The position numbers and the translations under genes are program-made. From NCBI RefSeq assembly GCF_002127585.1, contig NZ_NEGZ01000002.1, forward strand, positions 219,775 to 283,774: a stretch of 64,000 nucleotides of DNA. Reading direction: 5' to 3'. Positions 35,453 to 45,024 of this stretch are shown here, piece by piece (within the stretch, counting starts at the first letter, position 1; each line of letters opens with the position of its first letter). The notes below the pieces were generated by a model. That model saw only the letters and a list, made by a program, of their open reading frames with translations. It ran no database searches and was not told the origin of the DNA. Source of the stretch: Janthinobacterium sp. GW458P. GTDB taxonomy: Bacteria > Pseudomonadota > Gammaproteobacteria > Burkholderiales > Burkholderiaceae_D.

Positions 35453-36976
35453 CTAGGGGAATGGCGTGCCGCCGACGGTGGGCATGCCCGACAGGATGCC
35501 GTGGAAGCCGGCCAGTGTCGGACCGATGCGCAAGCCCTGCGGGCCGATCTCGAAGCGGCGGATGCTGCGTTCATGCGCGCTGCCGCGCTTCTTGAAGACG
35601 GAAATGGCTTGCCGCACTTCGCCTTCCGTTTCGTAGTAGCGCAGCATGATGACGCTGTCGGCCAGGTAGCTGGCGTCGGCCGAGGTAGTCATCGACATGC
35701 CCAGCATGTTCTGCTGCACGCCGACGAGCAGGGCAGACACGCCGCGCTGGCTCAGGTAGTTGAGCAGCTCATGCAAATAGGTGCTCTGGAAACGCTCGTC
35801 GGGCACGGCGTGCATATAGCCGTTCAGGCTGTCGATGACGATCATCCTGGCACCCCGTTCGGCCGCGTCGACGACGGCCTGGGCGAATTCGCCCGGCGTC
35901 AGCTCGGCCGGGTCGACTTGCTGCACGCTCAGCAAGCCCGTGTCGAGCGCCTCCTTCAAGCGCATGCCCAGCTCGTCCGTCCGGTGCAGCAGCTTGCTGC
36001 GCGCTTCCTCGAACAGGAACATGGCGCATGGCTCGCCGCGCGTCGTGGCCGCATGCACGAATTGTGCCGCCAGGGTCGACTTGCCGCTGCCGGCGGGGCC
36101 GGAAATGAGGGTGCTCATGCCTACTTCCAGGCCGCCACCCGTCATGGCGTCGAGTTCCGCAACGCCGCTCGACAGGCGGTGGTGGTTGCCGTCGCGGCGC
36201 GTGTCGGCCGCCACCAGGCGCGGATAGACGACCAGGCCATCACGGGCGATCTTGTAATCGTGCGTGCCGCTGCGAAACGGCACGCCCCGGTATTTCACCA
36301 CGCGCACGCGGCGCCGGTCGTTGCCATAGGCCTGGTTTTGCAGCTCCAGCGAAATGACGCAATGGGCCACGCTGCGTACCTGCAGGCCGTCATCGAGGGC
36401 GGAACGGTCATCGATCAGCATGGTGGTGCAGTGGCGGTTGGCCATGTACTGTTTCAGAGCTATCACCTGGCGCCGGTAGCGCAGGGGATTTTCCGCCAGA
36501 AGTTGCAGTTCGGATAATGAGTCAAGTACCAGGCGGGCGGGACGGTGCTTGTCGATGGCCGCCAGGATGCGCTGGTTGGTCGCCGCCAGCTCGATTTCCG
36601 ACGGGTGGAAGATGGTGTACTGGCGGTCGGGGTCGAGCATGTCGTCGCTGGGCGCCACCTCCTCGATGGCGATGCCGGCCAGGTCCCAGCCGTGCGAGTC
36701 GGCCGCGCCGCGCAGCTCGATTTCCGATTCGGCCAGCGCGATGTACAGCACGCTTTCGCCCGCGCGCGCGCCTTCGGCCAGGAATTGCAGCGCCAGGGTG
36801 GTCTTGCCCGTGCCCGGTTCGCCTTCGAGCAGGTACAGCCGCTCGGCCAGCAAGCCGCCGGCCAGTACGGCGTCAAGGCCGGGCACGCCCGTGGACAGCA
36901 GGGGCGGGATGGCCGGACCGGCCCCTGCCTGCATGGTGTGCTGCGCCGATGCCGTCATCGCAGTGCCCCCTGTCAT
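35453..36976 (-). CDS. KaiC-like double RecA ATPase
   Basis: The protein (507 residues from ATG 36976, 501 from ATG 36958) has two RecA-type ATPase domains as in cyanobacterial KaiC. Walker A of the first is GEPGTGKT (52-59), of the second GPAGSGKS (about 290). The second also has 'FLFEEARSKL'. At the site matching KaiC S431-T432 it has Ser-Tyr (S436-Y437, counted from the first ATG). No kaiA or kaiB is present in the window. It is co-transcribed with the hybrid kinase gene and probably works in stress or redox signalling rather than a full clock. Confidence 0.85.
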   Translation of the reverse strand: MTGGTAMTASAQHTMQAGAGPAIPPLLSTGVPGLDAVLAGGLLAERLYLLEGEPGTGKTTLALQFLAEGARAGESVLYIALAESEIELRGAADSHGWDLAGIAIEEVAPSDDMLDPDRQYTIFHPSEIELAATNQRILAAIDKHRPARLVLDSLSELQLLAENPLRYRRQVIALKQYMANRHCTTMLIDDRSALDDGLQVRSVAHCVISLELQNQAYGNDRRRVRVVKYRGVPFRSGTHDYKIARDGLVVYPRLVAADTRRDGNHHRLSSGVAELDAMTGGGLEVGMSTLISGPAGSGKSTLAAQFVHAATTRGEPCAMFLFEEARSKLLHRTDELGMRLKEALDTGLLSVQQVDPAELTPGEFAQAVVDAAERGARMIVIDSLNGYMHAVPDERFQSTYLHELLNYLSQRGVSALLVGVQQNMLGMSMTTSADASYLADSVIMLRYYETEGEVRQAISVFKKRGSAHERSIRRFEIGPQGLRIGPTLAGFHGILSGMPTVGGTPFP

Positions 36977-37381
36977 GGCTTGCTGTGGGCATCCATCTTA
37001 GCGCACCTGCGGCGCCATGTCTTTTCGATACCATTGGTAAATAATTACGCGGGCGGGGCAGGCGTGGCCGGCAATGTTGTATCCTTGTCGGTCAGTTCAG
37101 CAAAGAAATCTTGACCCTGCTAAAGTATTCACTCAATCCAACTTTCCCGCTTTGCCGTTTTGCCGCCGCCAGCCTGTTTTCTGATGAACCCTGCTGGTGC
37201 GCCCTGCTGTTGTTGTCACCACTTAATTGCATCATTAGCAATAAAAAACGCTTAAAGGTCACTTTGTTTCAATTGTAACGATGCTTGACGATTTTAGAAT
37301 GATCGTTCATTCTTTGATCTGCGTTAATAAATTTAGTCATTTCTAACGACACTAGCCAGCTTCTTTTTCAGAAAGTCCAAG
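36977..37381. other. Divergent intergenic region before RND efflux operon
   Basis: About 405 bases between the KaiC-like gene (leftward) and the efflux operon (rightward). The part after 37,220 is AT-rich and holds the operator candidate at 37,297 and a TTGACG -35-like box at 37,285. I see no gene or RNA in it. Confidence 0.6.
37297..37312 (+). promoter_or_regulatory. Palindromic operator candidate for TetR regulator of the efflux operon
   Basis: GAATGATCGTTCATTC contains the inverted arms GAATGA and TCATTC around four bases. It lies 70 bases before the adaptor gene and just after a TTGACG box (37,285-37,290), so bound repressor would overlap the promoter. The pattern resembles operators of AcrR/TtgR-type regulators. 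The TetR gene at 43,275 is the natural partner. Confidence 0.5.
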
Positions 37382-38590
37382 ATGCAACCAACCTTTTCCT
37401 TGACGTCGCCGCGTACGAGCGGCGCTATTGCCGTTCTGTGCGCCACTGTAATCATGGCCGGCTGCAGTAAAAAACAGGAAGCACCTCACGCGCAGCAAGC
37501 GCCACAGGTGGTCGTGTTTACTGTTAATCCGGCCGCGTTGCCGATGAGCGCCGAATTGCCCGGCCGCACGAATGCCTACCAGGTCGCCGATGTGCGCCCG
37601 CAAGTCGGTGGCTTGATCCAGAAGCGCCTGTTCGTCGAGGGCAGCGACGTGAAAGCGGGCACGGCCCTGTATCAGATCGACCCGGCCACCTACCAGGCCG
37701 CCTACAATTCGGCCAAGGCCGCCCTGTCGAAAGCCAAGGCCAACCTGCTGACGGCCGGCCCGAAAGCATCGCGCTATAAAGAACTCGTCGCGATCGAAGG
37801 CGTCAGCCGCCAGGAATACGACGACGCCGTGGCCGCCTTTGAGCAAGCCAAGGCCGATGTCGAGTCCGCCACTGCGGCGCTGGAAACGGCGAACATCAAC
37901 CTGAAGTACAGCACCGTGACGGCGCCGATCAGCGGCCGCACCAGCCGTTCGGCCGTGACGGCCGGCGCGCTGGTCACGGCAGGCCAGGCGCAAGCCCTGA
38001 CCACCGTGCAGCAACTCGATCCGATCTATGTCGACGTGACCCAGTCGAGTACCGACCTGCTGCGCCTGAAGCGCCAGATGGCCGACGGCTCGCTGAAAAA
38101 AGTCGGCGAAGGCCAGGCCAAGGTCGACCTGATCCTGCCGGACGGCAGCAAGTACAGCGAACCGGGCAAGCTGCAGTTTGCCGGCGTGACGGTCGATCCG
38201 ACCACCGGCAACGTGGTCTTGCGCGCGCTGTTCCCGAACCCGAAAGGTGAATTGCTGCCAGGCATGTACGTGCGCGCGCAGCTGGCCACGGGCGTCGACG
38301 AGAAAGCCATCACCGTGCCGCAAGTGGGCGTGACGCGCAACCAGAAAGGTCAAGCCACCGCCATGATCCTGAACAAGGAGAACAAGGTTGAGCAACGCAT
38401 CCTGACCACCAGCGGCACCATCGGCAATGACTGGCTGGTGACGTCCGGCCTGGCCGCAGGCGACCGCGTGATCGTGGAAGGCTTGCAAAAAATCAAGCCA
38501 GGCGCGCCCGCCGTTGCCGTGCCGGCCAAGGCCGAAGCTGCGCCTGCCGCTGCAGCCTCTGCCGCAGCATCGGCTGCCAGCGCCCACTAA
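37382..38590 (+). CDS. RND efflux periplasmic adaptor (membrane fusion) lipoprotein
   Basis: The 402-residue protein has a lipoprotein signal peptide (lipobox MAGC, Cys28), a biotinyl-lipoyl-like and hairpin region ('VRPQVGGLIQKRLFVEGSDVK') and a beta-barrel domain, as in AcrA/MexA. The C-terminus is Ala-rich and low in complexity. It links the inner-membrane pump at 38,606 to the outer-membrane channel at 41,763. It belongs to the multidrug (HAE1) group by partner class. Confidence 0.92.
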   Translation: MQPTFSLTSPRTSGAIAVLCATVIMAGCSKKQEAPHAQQAPQVVVFTVNPAALPMSAELPGRTNAYQVADVRPQVGGLIQKRLFVEGSDVKAGTALYQIDPATYQAAYNSAKAALSKAKANLLTAGPKASRYKELVAIEGVSRQEYDDAVAAFEQAKADVESATAALETANINLKYSTVTAPISGRTSRSAVTAGALVTAGQAQALTTVQQLDPIYVDVTQSSTDLLRLKRQMADGSLKKVGEGQAKVDLILPDGSKYSEPGKLQFAGVTVDPTTGNVVLRALFPNPKGELLPGMYVRAQLATGVDEKAITVPQVGVTRNQKGQATAMILNKENKVEQRILTTSGTIGNDWLVTSGLAAGDRVIVEGLQKIKPGAPAVAVPAKAEAAPAAAASAAASAASAH

Positions 38591-38605
38591 TTCAGGAGAA
38601 TATTA

Positions 38606-41600
38606 ATGGCCCGTTTTTTCATTGACCGCCCGATTTTTGCCTGGGTGGTCGCGATCGTCATCATGCTTGCCGGCGTGATTTCGATCCTCAGCCTGCCGAT
38701 CGCGCAGTACCCGAGCATCGCCCCGCCGTCGATTTCGATCAGCGGCTCCTACCCAGGCGCCTCCGCCAAGACCGTGGAAGATGCAGTCACCCAGGTCATC
38801 GAACAAAAGATGAAGGGTATCGACGGCTTGCGCTACATGGCTTCGTCGAGCGATGCCACTGGCGGCATCAGCATTACGCTGACGTTTACCAGCGGCACCA
38901 ATCCTGATATTGCTCAAGTGCAAGTACAGAACAAGCTGCAGCTGGCCACCCCACTGCTGCCGACGGCTGTCACGCAGCAGGGCCTCGTCGTGTCGAAAGC
39001 CACCAAGAACTTCCTGATGGTGTTCGGTTTCATTTCCGAAAACGGCAAGATGGACCAGACCGACTTGAGCGACTATGTGGCCGCCAACGTCGTCGATCCG
39101 CTCAGCCGCGTGGCGGGCGTGGGCGACGTGACCCTGTTCGGTTCGCAGTACGCCATGCGTATCTGGCTCGACCCGGCCAAGCTGCAAAGCTTCAACCTGA
39201 CGCCGGCGGACGTGATCACGGCCGTGCAGGCGCAGAATGCGGAAGTGTCGGCCGGTGAACTGGGCGGCACGCCGTCCGTCAAGGGCCAGCAGCTGAACGC
39301 CACCGTGTCGGCGCAAAGCCGCTTGCAGACAGTGGAACAGTTCGGCGCCATCCTGCTGAAAACCACGACCGACGGCGCCATGGTGCACCTGAAGGACGTG
39401 GCCCGCATGGAACTGGGACGCGAGAACTACAACACCGTGGCCCGCTACAACGGCCATGCGGCCACCGGCGTGGCCATCAAGCTGGCGACGGGCGCCAACG
39501 CGCTCGATACGGCCAACGCGGCGAAAGCCATGCTGGGCAACCTGAGCAAGCAGTTCCCTGAAGGCATGAGCTACCAGGTGGCGTTCGACACGACCCCGTT
39601 CGTGAAACTGTCCATCGAGGAAGTGGTCAAGACCCTGGTCGAAGCGGTCATCCTGGTGTTCCTGGTGATGTATTTGTTCCTGCAAAACTTCCGCGCCACG
39701 CTGATCCCGACCATGGCCGTGCCGGTCGTGCTGCTGGGCACTTTCGGCATCCTGAACGCGTTTGGCTACTCCATCAATACGCTCACCATGTTCGCCATGG
39801 TGCTGGCCATCGGTTTGCTGGTCGATGACGCGATCGTGGTGGTGGAAAACGTCGAGCGCGTGATGAGCGAAGAGGGCTTGTCGCCGCTGGAAGCGACGCG
39901 CAAGTCCATGACGCAGATCACCGGCGCGCTGGTTGGTATCGCCATGGTGCTGTCGGCCGTGTTCGTGCCGATGGCCTTCTTCGGCGGTTCGACGGGCGTG
40001 ATTTACCGCCAGTTCTCGATTACCATCGTCTCGTCGATGGTGCTGTCCGTCGTCGTCGCGCTGGTGTTTACGCCGGCCCTGTGCGCCACCTTGCTCAAGC
40101 CGGTCGAAAAGGGCCATCACGCCACCAACAAGGGTTTCTTCGGCTGGTTCAACCGCAGTTTCGACAGCAGCAGCAGCAAGTACCAGGGCTGGGTCGGCGC
40201 CATGATCACCCACCGTTTCCGCTCGATGCTGCTGTACGTCATCCTGCTGGCCGGCCTGGTATTCGTCTTCATGCGCTTGCCGACCTCGTTCCTGCCGGAA
40301 GAAGACCAGGGCATCCTGTTTACGCAGATTCAGTTGCCGACGGGCGCCACGCAAGAGCGCACCCTGAAAGTGATCGAACAGGTCGAAGACCACTTCCTGA
40401 ACAGCGAAAAGGACAACGTCGCGTCCGTGTTTGCCGTGGCCGGTTTCAGCTTCGGCGGTAACGGCCAGAACACGGGTATCGCCTTCGTGCGCCTGAAAGA
40501 CTGGGCCGAACGCAAGGCCGTGGCGCAGAAAGCGCCGGCCGTGGCCGGTCGCGCCATGGGCAAGTTGTTGCAGATCAAGGATGCGATGGTGTTTACGTTT
40601 GCCCCGCCTGCCGTGCTGGAACTGGGTAACGCCACCGGTTTTGACATGCAGCTGCAGGATATCGGCGGCGTCGGCCATGACGCCCTGATGGCAGCGCGTA
40701 ACCAGCTGCTGGGCATGGCGTCGCAGAATCCGGCCATGGTGGGCGTGCGCCCGAACGGCCAGGAAGATACGCCGCAGTACAAGATCGAGATCGACCAGCA
40801 GAAAGCCACCGCGCTGGGCCTGCAAATCTCGGAAATCAACCGCGTGCTGAGCGTGGGCTGGGGTAGTTCGTATGTCAACGACTTCCTCGACCGCGGCCGC
40901 GTGAAGAAAGTGTTCATGCAAGGTAGCGCCGAAGCGCGCATGCAGCCGGAAGACTTGAACAAGTGGTTCGTGCGCAACAGCACGGGCGAGATGGTGCCGT
41001 TCTCCGCATTTGCCACCGGCAAATGGATTTACGCTTCGCCACGCCTGGAACGCTACAACGGCTTGCCGTCGGTAGAGATCCTGGGCACGCCGGCGCCGGG
41101 CCAGAGTACGGGCGCCGCCATGAACGCGATGGAAGAGATGGTGGCCAAGTTGCCTCCTGGCATAGGTTTCAGCTGGACCGGCGTCTCGCTGGAAGAGCGC
41201 GAATCCGGTTCGCAGACGCCGCAGCTGTATGCGCTGTCGCTGCTGATCGTCTTCCTGTGCCTGGCCGCGCTGTATGAAAGCTGGTCGATCCCGTTCTCCG
41301 TGCTGCTGGTGGTGCCGCTGGGCGTGATCGGCGCCGTGCTCGGCACCTGGCTGTTCGGCCTGTCGAACGACGTGTACTTCCAGGTGGGCTTGCTCACGGT
41401 GGTTGGCCTGTCGGCGAAGAACGCCATTCTGATTGTCGAGTTTGCCAAGGAAATGCAGGAATCGGGCATGTCGCTGCTGGACGCGACCTTGCATGCGGTG
41501 CGTCTGCGTCTGCGTCCGATCCTGATGACCTCGATCGCTTTCGGCCTGGGCGTATTGCCACTGGCGATCTCCAGCGGCGCCGGTTCCGGCAGCCAGAACG

Positions 41601-41761
41601 CCATCGGTATCGGCGTGCTGGGCGGCATGTTGACGGCCACCTTCCTCGGTATCTTCTTCGTGCCGGTGTTCTTCGTGCTGGTGCGCGGCTTCTTCTCGAA
41701 GTCGGACGCGCCGGCGACGCCTGGCGCGCCAGCCGTCACGCTTTCTAAGGATGCGCATTAA
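38606..41761 (+). CDS. RND multidrug efflux pump, inner-membrane subunit (AcrB/MexB type)
   Basis: A 1,051-residue pump with twelve membrane helices and two large periplasmic loops. It opens with '[16 protein letters not shown]', has the proton-relay aspartates in '[15 protein letters not shown]' (helix 4) and the lysine in '[16 protein letters not shown]' (helix 10). This is the HAE1 drug-efflux class, with typical length. AGGAGAA is placed about 8 bases before the ATG. It overlaps the start region of the outer-membrane factor gene without sharing its ATG. Confidence 0.95.
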   Translation: MARFFIDRPIFAWVVAIVIMLAGVISILSLPIAQYPSIAPPSISISGSYPGASAKTVEDAVTQVIEQKMKGIDGLRYMASSSDATGGISITLTFTSGTNPDIAQVQVQNKLQLATPLLPTAVTQQGLVVSKATKNFLMVFGFISENGKMDQTDLSDYVAANVVDPLSRVAGVGDVTLFGSQYAMRIWLDPAKLQSFNLTPADVITAVQAQNAEVSAGELGGTPSVKGQQLNATVSAQSRLQTVEQFGAILLKTTTDGAMVHLKDVARMELGRENYNTVARYNGHAATGVAIKLATGANALDTANAAKAMLGNLSKQFPEGMSYQVAFDTTPFVKLSIEEVVKTLVEAVILVFLVMYLFLQNFRATLIPTMAVPVVLLGTFGILNAFGYSINTLTMFAMVLAIGLLVDDAIVVVENVERVMSEEGLSPLEATRKSMTQITGALVGIAMVLSAVFVPMAFFGGSTGVIYRQFSITIVSSMVLSVVVALVFTPALCATLLKPVEKGHHATNKGFFGWFNRSFDSSSSKYQGWVGAMITHRFRSMLLYVILLAGLVFVFMRLPTSFLPEEDQGILFTQIQLPTGATQERTLKVIEQVEDHFLNSEKDNVASVFAVAGFSFGGNGQNTGIAFVRLKDWAERKAVAQKAPAVAGRAMGKLLQIKDAMVFTFAPPAVLELGNATGFDMQLQDIGGVGHDALMAARNQLLGMASQNPAMVGVRPNGQEDTPQYKIEIDQQKATALGLQISEINRVLSVGWGSSYVNDFLDRGRVKKVFMQGSAEARMQPEDLNKWFVRNSTGEMVPFSAFATGKWIYASPRLERYNGLPSVEILGTPAPGQSTGAAMNAMEEMVAKLPPGIGFSWTGVSLEERESGSQTPQLYALSLLIVFLCLAALYESWSIPFSVLLVVPLGVIGAVLGTWLFGLSNDVYFQVGLLTVVGLSAKNAILIVEFAKEMQESGMSLLDATLHAVRLRLRPILMTSIAFGLGVLPLAISSGAGSGSQNAIGIGVLGGMLTATFLGIFFVPVFFVLVRGFFSKSDAPATPGAPAVTLSKDAH

Positions 41762-41762
41762 T

Positions 41763-43211
41763 ATGAAAAAAACGCTACTCTCCATGGCGGCACTGGCCTT
41801 GCTGGCCGGTTGCAGCCTGGCCCCCACGTATGAGCGTCCGGCAGCGCCGGCGCCCACGGCGTGGCCGACCGGCCCGTCCTACAAGGCCGACACGGCCGCT
41901 GCCGACGCCAAGCCGGTGGCGGACGTCGCCTGGCGCGAGTTCTTTGCCGATGCGCGCCTGCGCCAGGTACTGGAACTGGCGCTGGCCAACAACCGCGACC
42001 TGCGCGTCTCGATCCTGAACATCGAGAAGGCGCGCGCCACGTATGGCATCGAACGCGCCGCCCTGATCCCGACCCTGTCGGCCTCGGGCGGCCAGTCGGC
42101 CACGCGCATCTCGAAAAACGCCAGCCCGACGGGCGAAGCGTCCATCAACCGCCAGTACACGGCGAACCTGGGCGTATCGGCCTACGAGCTGGACTTCTTC
42201 GGCCGCGTGCGCAGCCTGTCCGACAGCGCGCTGGAACAATACCTGGGCACGGAAGAAGCACGCCGTGCGCAGCAGATCAGCCTGGTGGCCGAAGTGGCCA
42301 GCACCTATCTGAACCTGGTGGCCGACCAGCAGCGCCTGCGCGTGGCGCAGGACACCCTGAAGAGCCAGCAGGCCTCGTACGACCTGGCCGTGCGCCGCTT
42401 CAGTGCCGGCGCCACGTCGGGCCTGGACAAGTACGATGCCCAGACCAGCGTCGAATCGGCCCGTTCCGACGTGGCTGTATTCACGAGCCAGGTTGCGCTG
42501 GATCAGAACGCGCTGGTCCTGCTGGTGGGCGGCCCCGTGCCGGCCGACCTGCTGCCGCAAGGCGAGTTCGGTAGCGTCACGGCGCTGGCGGACATTCCGT
42601 CCGGCCTGCCATCGGACGTGCTGCAACGCCGCCCCGACGTGCTGGCTGCCGAGCGCACCCTGCGCGCCGCCAACGCCAATATCGGCGCGGCGCGCGCGGC
42701 CTTCTTCCCGCGCATTTCGCTGACGGCGACGGCCGGTTCGGTCAGCGACAACCTGTCGGGCCTGTTCAAGGCGGGCAGCGGCACGTGGAGCTTCCTGCCG
42801 CAGATCAGCTTGCCGATCTTCGATGGCGGCGTGAACCGCGCCAACCTCGATATCGCCAAGGTGCAGCGTGAAATTTCCGTGGCGCAATACGAAAAGGCGA
42901 TCCAGGTCGCCTTCCGTGAAGTGTCCGATGCGCTGGCCCAGCGCGGCACCATCGACGAGCGCCTGCAGTCGCAGGTCGCGCTGGTCGAGGCGTCGACGAA
43001 GAGCTACACCATCCACGACGCGCGCTACAAGCAGGGCGCCGAGTCCTACCTGAACGCCCTGGTGGCCCAGCGCGCGCTGTACACGGCGCAGCAAAGCCTG
43101 ATCACGGCGCGCCTGGCCAAATCGACCAACCTGGTGACCTTGTACAAGGTGCTGGGCGGCGGTTGGCAACCTGAGCAGACAGCCGTCGCGGCGGCTGGCG
43201 GCGTCCAATAA
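41763..43211 (+). CDS. RND efflux outer-membrane channel lipoprotein (OprM/NodT type)
   Basis: The 482-residue protein begins [17 protein letters not shown]; Cys17 is the lipidation site. Two TolC-like repeats follow, with '[20 protein letters not shown]' and '[26 protein letters not shown]'. This is the NodT family of outer-membrane factors completing the tripartite pump. The ATG at 41763 is preferred to one at 41751, because it gives a standard lipoprotein signal. Confidence 0.93.
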   Translation: MKKTLLSMAALALLAGCSLAPTYERPAAPAPTAWPTGPSYKADTAAADAKPVADVAWREFFADARLRQVLELALANNRDLRVSILNIEKARATYGIERAALIPTLSASGGQSATRISKNASPTGEASINRQYTANLGVSAYELDFFGRVRSLSDSALEQYLGTEEARRAQQISLVAEVASTYLNLVADQQRLRVAQDTLKSQQASYDLAVRRFSAGATSGLDKYDAQTSVESARSDVAVFTSQVALDQNALVLLVGGPVPADLLPQGEFGSVTALADIPSGLPSDVLQRRPDVLAAERTLRAANANIGAARAAFFPRISLTATAGSVSDNLSGLFKAGSGTWSFLPQISLPIFDGGVNRANLDIAKVQREISVAQYEKAIQVAFREVSDALAQRGTIDERLQSQVALVEASTKSYTIHDARYKQGAESYLNALVAQRALYTAQQSLITARLAKSTNLVTLYKVLGGGWQPEQTAVAAAGGVQ

Positions 43212-43227
43212 TCACGGGGACGCCGAC

Positions 43228-43257
43228 GCCGGCCTTGCCCGCAAGGGCAGGGCCGGC
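43228..43257 (+). terminator. Strong GC hairpin between efflux channel and regulator genes
   Basis: Two 13-base arms (12 of 13 complementary) starting GCCGGCC surround a GCAA loop. No T-run follows, so it is not a classic intrinsic terminator. It may reduce read-through from the pump genes into the regulator gene or stabilise the 3' end of the pump mRNA. Confidence 0.45.
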
Positions 43258-43274
43258 GCGCTACTGGAAAAGTC

Positions 43275-43889
43275 ATGAACCAAGTTGAAAAGAAGCATCC
43301 GGATCCCGAGCGCGCCAACACGCGGCGCAAGCAGGTGCTCGATGCGGCCGAAAGCTGTTTCAGCCGCCGCGGCTTCCACGGCGCCAGCATGGCCGAGATC
43401 TCGAAGGCGGCCGGCATGAGCGCGGGCCATATCTATAATTATTTCGACAGCAAGGATGCGATCATCGCCGCCTTCGTCATGCAGAATACGGAGCGCGTCT
43501 CCAATTTGATGCAGGACCTGGCGCAGCGCGACGATCCGCTGCAGGCCGTGATCGACAATGCGGGCGAGCACGTGCTCGAAGCGCTGGACGCGAAGACGTG
43601 GATGATGCCGCTGGAAATTTTTGCCGAAGCGTCGCGCAACCCGGTGATCGCCGCCATGCTGCAAACCTCGGACCAGCGCTCGCGCCAGTTATTTCTCTCC
43701 ATCATACGCGACGCGCGCATCAAGCGCGGCTTGCCGGCTGACGAGGAAATGCTGCAAGGACGCCTCGATGCCCTGGTCGCCCTGTACCAGGGTTTGCCCG
43801 TGCGCTTCATTCACAATCCGGACGTGAAGGTCGAGCCGCTGATCGCCGGTTTTCGCATCATCCTGACGGCGCTCTTGCTGCAAGAATAG
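43275..43889 (+). CDS. TetR-family repressor of the efflux operon
   Basis: A 204-residue TetR/AcrR-type regulator. The N-terminal HTH (residues about 20-65) contains 'AESCFSRRGFHGASMAEISK' and 'GMSAGHIYNYFDSKDAII', the usual recognition helix pattern; the rest is a helical ligand domain. It lies 64 bases after the pump channel gene on the same strand, and is the likely repressor acting at the palindrome before 37,382. Inducers are unknown. Confidence 0.88.
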   Translation: MNQVEKKHPDPERANTRRKQVLDAAESCFSRRGFHGASMAEISKAAGMSAGHIYNYFDSKDAIIAAFVMQNTERVSNLMQDLAQRDDPLQAVIDNAGEHVLEALDAKTWMMPLEIFAEASRNPVIAAMLQTSDQRSRQLFLSIIRDARIKRGLPADEEMLQGRLDALVALYQGLPVRFIHNPDVKVEPLIAGFRIILTALLLQE

Positions 43890-43974
43890 GCCGCTTGCCA
43901 GCGATGGATAAAAATCTTTGTGCAGTTCGATATGAATCAAGCGCAAAGCATGGCAAAAACCTAAAAGCGTCTGC

Positions 43975-43980
43975 TATAAT
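43975..43980 (+). promoter_or_regulatory. -10 box of the tRNA-Pro gene
   Basis: A perfect TATAAT ends 11 bases before the mature tRNA start. A weak TGGCAA -35 element lies 18 bases upstream of it. Confidence 0.6.
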
Positions 43981-43991
43981 TCTTACCTCGT

Positions 43992-44068
43992 CGGGGCGTA
44001 GCGCAGCCTGGTAGCGTACATGCATGGGGTGCATGGGGTCGGAAGTTCGAATCTTCTCGCCCCGACCA
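43992..44068 (+). tRNA. tRNA-Pro (anticodon GGG)
   Basis: This 77-base gene folds as a complete cloverleaf. The acceptor arms are CGGGGCG and CGCCCCG, the D-loop is AGCCTGGTAG, and the anticodon stem CATGC/GCATG bears the loop ATGGGGT (anticodon GGG). The T-loop has TTCGAAT and CCA is encoded. It aligns throughout with bacterial tRNA-Pro. The prophage lies directly downstream, so the 3' half is the likely integration target. Confidence 0.95.
44041..44068 (+). other. Probable attL site at the 3' end of tRNA-Pro
   Basis: P2-like integrases often use the 3' part of tRNA genes. The prophage genes begin after this end and host-type genes end before it. The matching attR would lie right of the window; no copy is visible inside it. 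The role is inferred from position. Confidence 0.45.
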
Positions 44069-44102
44069 TTAGATTCAAGGAGTTACAGCGCAAGCTGTAT
44101 AG

Positions 44103-44153
44103 AAACCCAGTACTGTATATTATACGTTTGTATAATATCGGTGCTGGGTTTTT
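44103..44153 (+). terminator. Long hairpin with T-run after tRNA-Pro
   Basis: AAACCCAG and TATTATAC on the left pair with GTATAATA and CTGGGTTT on the right, round a GTTT loop with small internal mismatches. TTTTT follows the right arm. It would end tRNA transcription and shield the host side from the cargo genes. Confidence 0.6.
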
Positions 44154-44240
44154 CCGTTTACGTGACGTATGATTTGATCATCGCCGCGTACCGATGGCTG
44201 CTTTCGGCCAGCACCGAACCTCAACTAATATTTGAATATT

Positions 44241-44855
44241 ATGAAAAAGCCAAATATTATCAATGAGACAGCGCTTCTTGATGAGATGAAGCGCTCGTTG
44301 AAAGACGATGCTGATTTTTTTTCGAATAATGGAAAGGAGGCTAGGGAAATATGGGTGGTACGTGAATTCCTGCGCCGCATCAACCTTCCATTTGAAGACT
44401 CAGAATTGGTGTCGCAAAGGCAAGATAGTAAGATTGATTTGCAGTTCCGCTCGGCTAATTTCCAAATTAAAGAAATAACGGACCCAAATATCAAGCGTGG
44501 CGATGAGGTCAGGGCTGCCTACAAAAAAGTCAGGGATGCTAAGACTCTGGAAGACACTCTTGGCCCTGGTTTTGTGTATGATGTTCCCGCGATATCGAGT
44601 GCCTATCAGTTGGTGAGAGAGAAAGCTTCGGGAGCTAAATATAATGGCCACAAGGCTCAATTGGACTTGCTATGCTACGTTACGCGTACACGCGCGTCGA
44701 AGATATCGGCGGACGAAGTTCAATTGCCAGAGCTGACTGCACTTGGCTGGCGTTCCATTTCGTGCCTAATCGGCGATCAGGCGACAGTTCTATGTATCGG
44801 ACATGATGCTCCTTTATTTCTGATAGAGGCCGCGAAAAATCAGATATTTACATGA
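44241..44855 (+). CDS. DUF1780-type putative endonuclease (cargo)
   Basis: A 204-residue protein in an AT-richer segment. It resembles the DUF1780 family of putative nucleases: 'DADFFSNNGKEAREIWVVREFLRR', then 'QDSKIDLQFRSANFQIKEI', which fits a PD-(D/E)XK-like core (D66, K77, E78), and a later 'GHKAQLDLLCYV'. The ATG at 44241 is preferred over a TTG at 44232; no strong ribosome site is seen. It lies between tRNA-Pro and the integrase, followed by a small gene and an HNH nuclease gene on the same strand. A defence role is inferred. Confidence 0.6.
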   Translation: MKKPNIINETALLDEMKRSLKDDADFFSNNGKEAREIWVVREFLRRINLPFEDSELVSQRQDSKIDLQFRSANFQIKEITDPNIKRGDEVRAAYKKVRDAKTLEDTLGPGFVYDVPAISSAYQLVREKASGAKYNGHKAQLDLLCYVTRTRASKISADEVQLPELTALGWRSISCLIGDQATVLCIGHDAPLFLIEAAKNQIFT

Positions 44856-44880
44856 ATACATTGACTTACTTTTGGGATCG

Positions 44881-45024
44881 GTGAAGACGCCATTTGACCA
44901 AAAGCAGCTGCTCAACAAATATTTAAAGTCCCATGCAGGACAAATCTCAAGCAGTTTTACTGAAAATGGCATCGCTTTTGCAGACCCACTACGGATCGAT
45001 CCACCGGTTAGATACCACCCATGA
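44881..45024 (+). CDS. Small 47-residue protein coupled to the HNH nuclease gene
   Basis: A GTG start at 44881 opens 47 codons: the protein begins with KTPFDQKQLLNKYLKSHAG after the start and ends PPVRYHP. Its stop overlaps the ATG of the next gene in ATGA, the usual sign of translational coupling. It starts 25 bases after the DUF1780 stop. It matches no family I know. It could be an accessory or regulatory peptide of the nuclease pair, but may also be chance. Confidence 0.4.
   Translation: MKTPFDQKQLLNKYLKSHAGQISSSFTENGIAFADPLRIDPPVRYHP

Noticed and set aside
38603-41857. Open frame of 1,084 codons on the minus strand opposite the RND pump
   Set aside because: It mirrors the pump gene in a GC-rich sequence with third-position bias; the translation is His/Gln/Arg-rich and has no domain. 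The plus-strand gene has full RND motifs.
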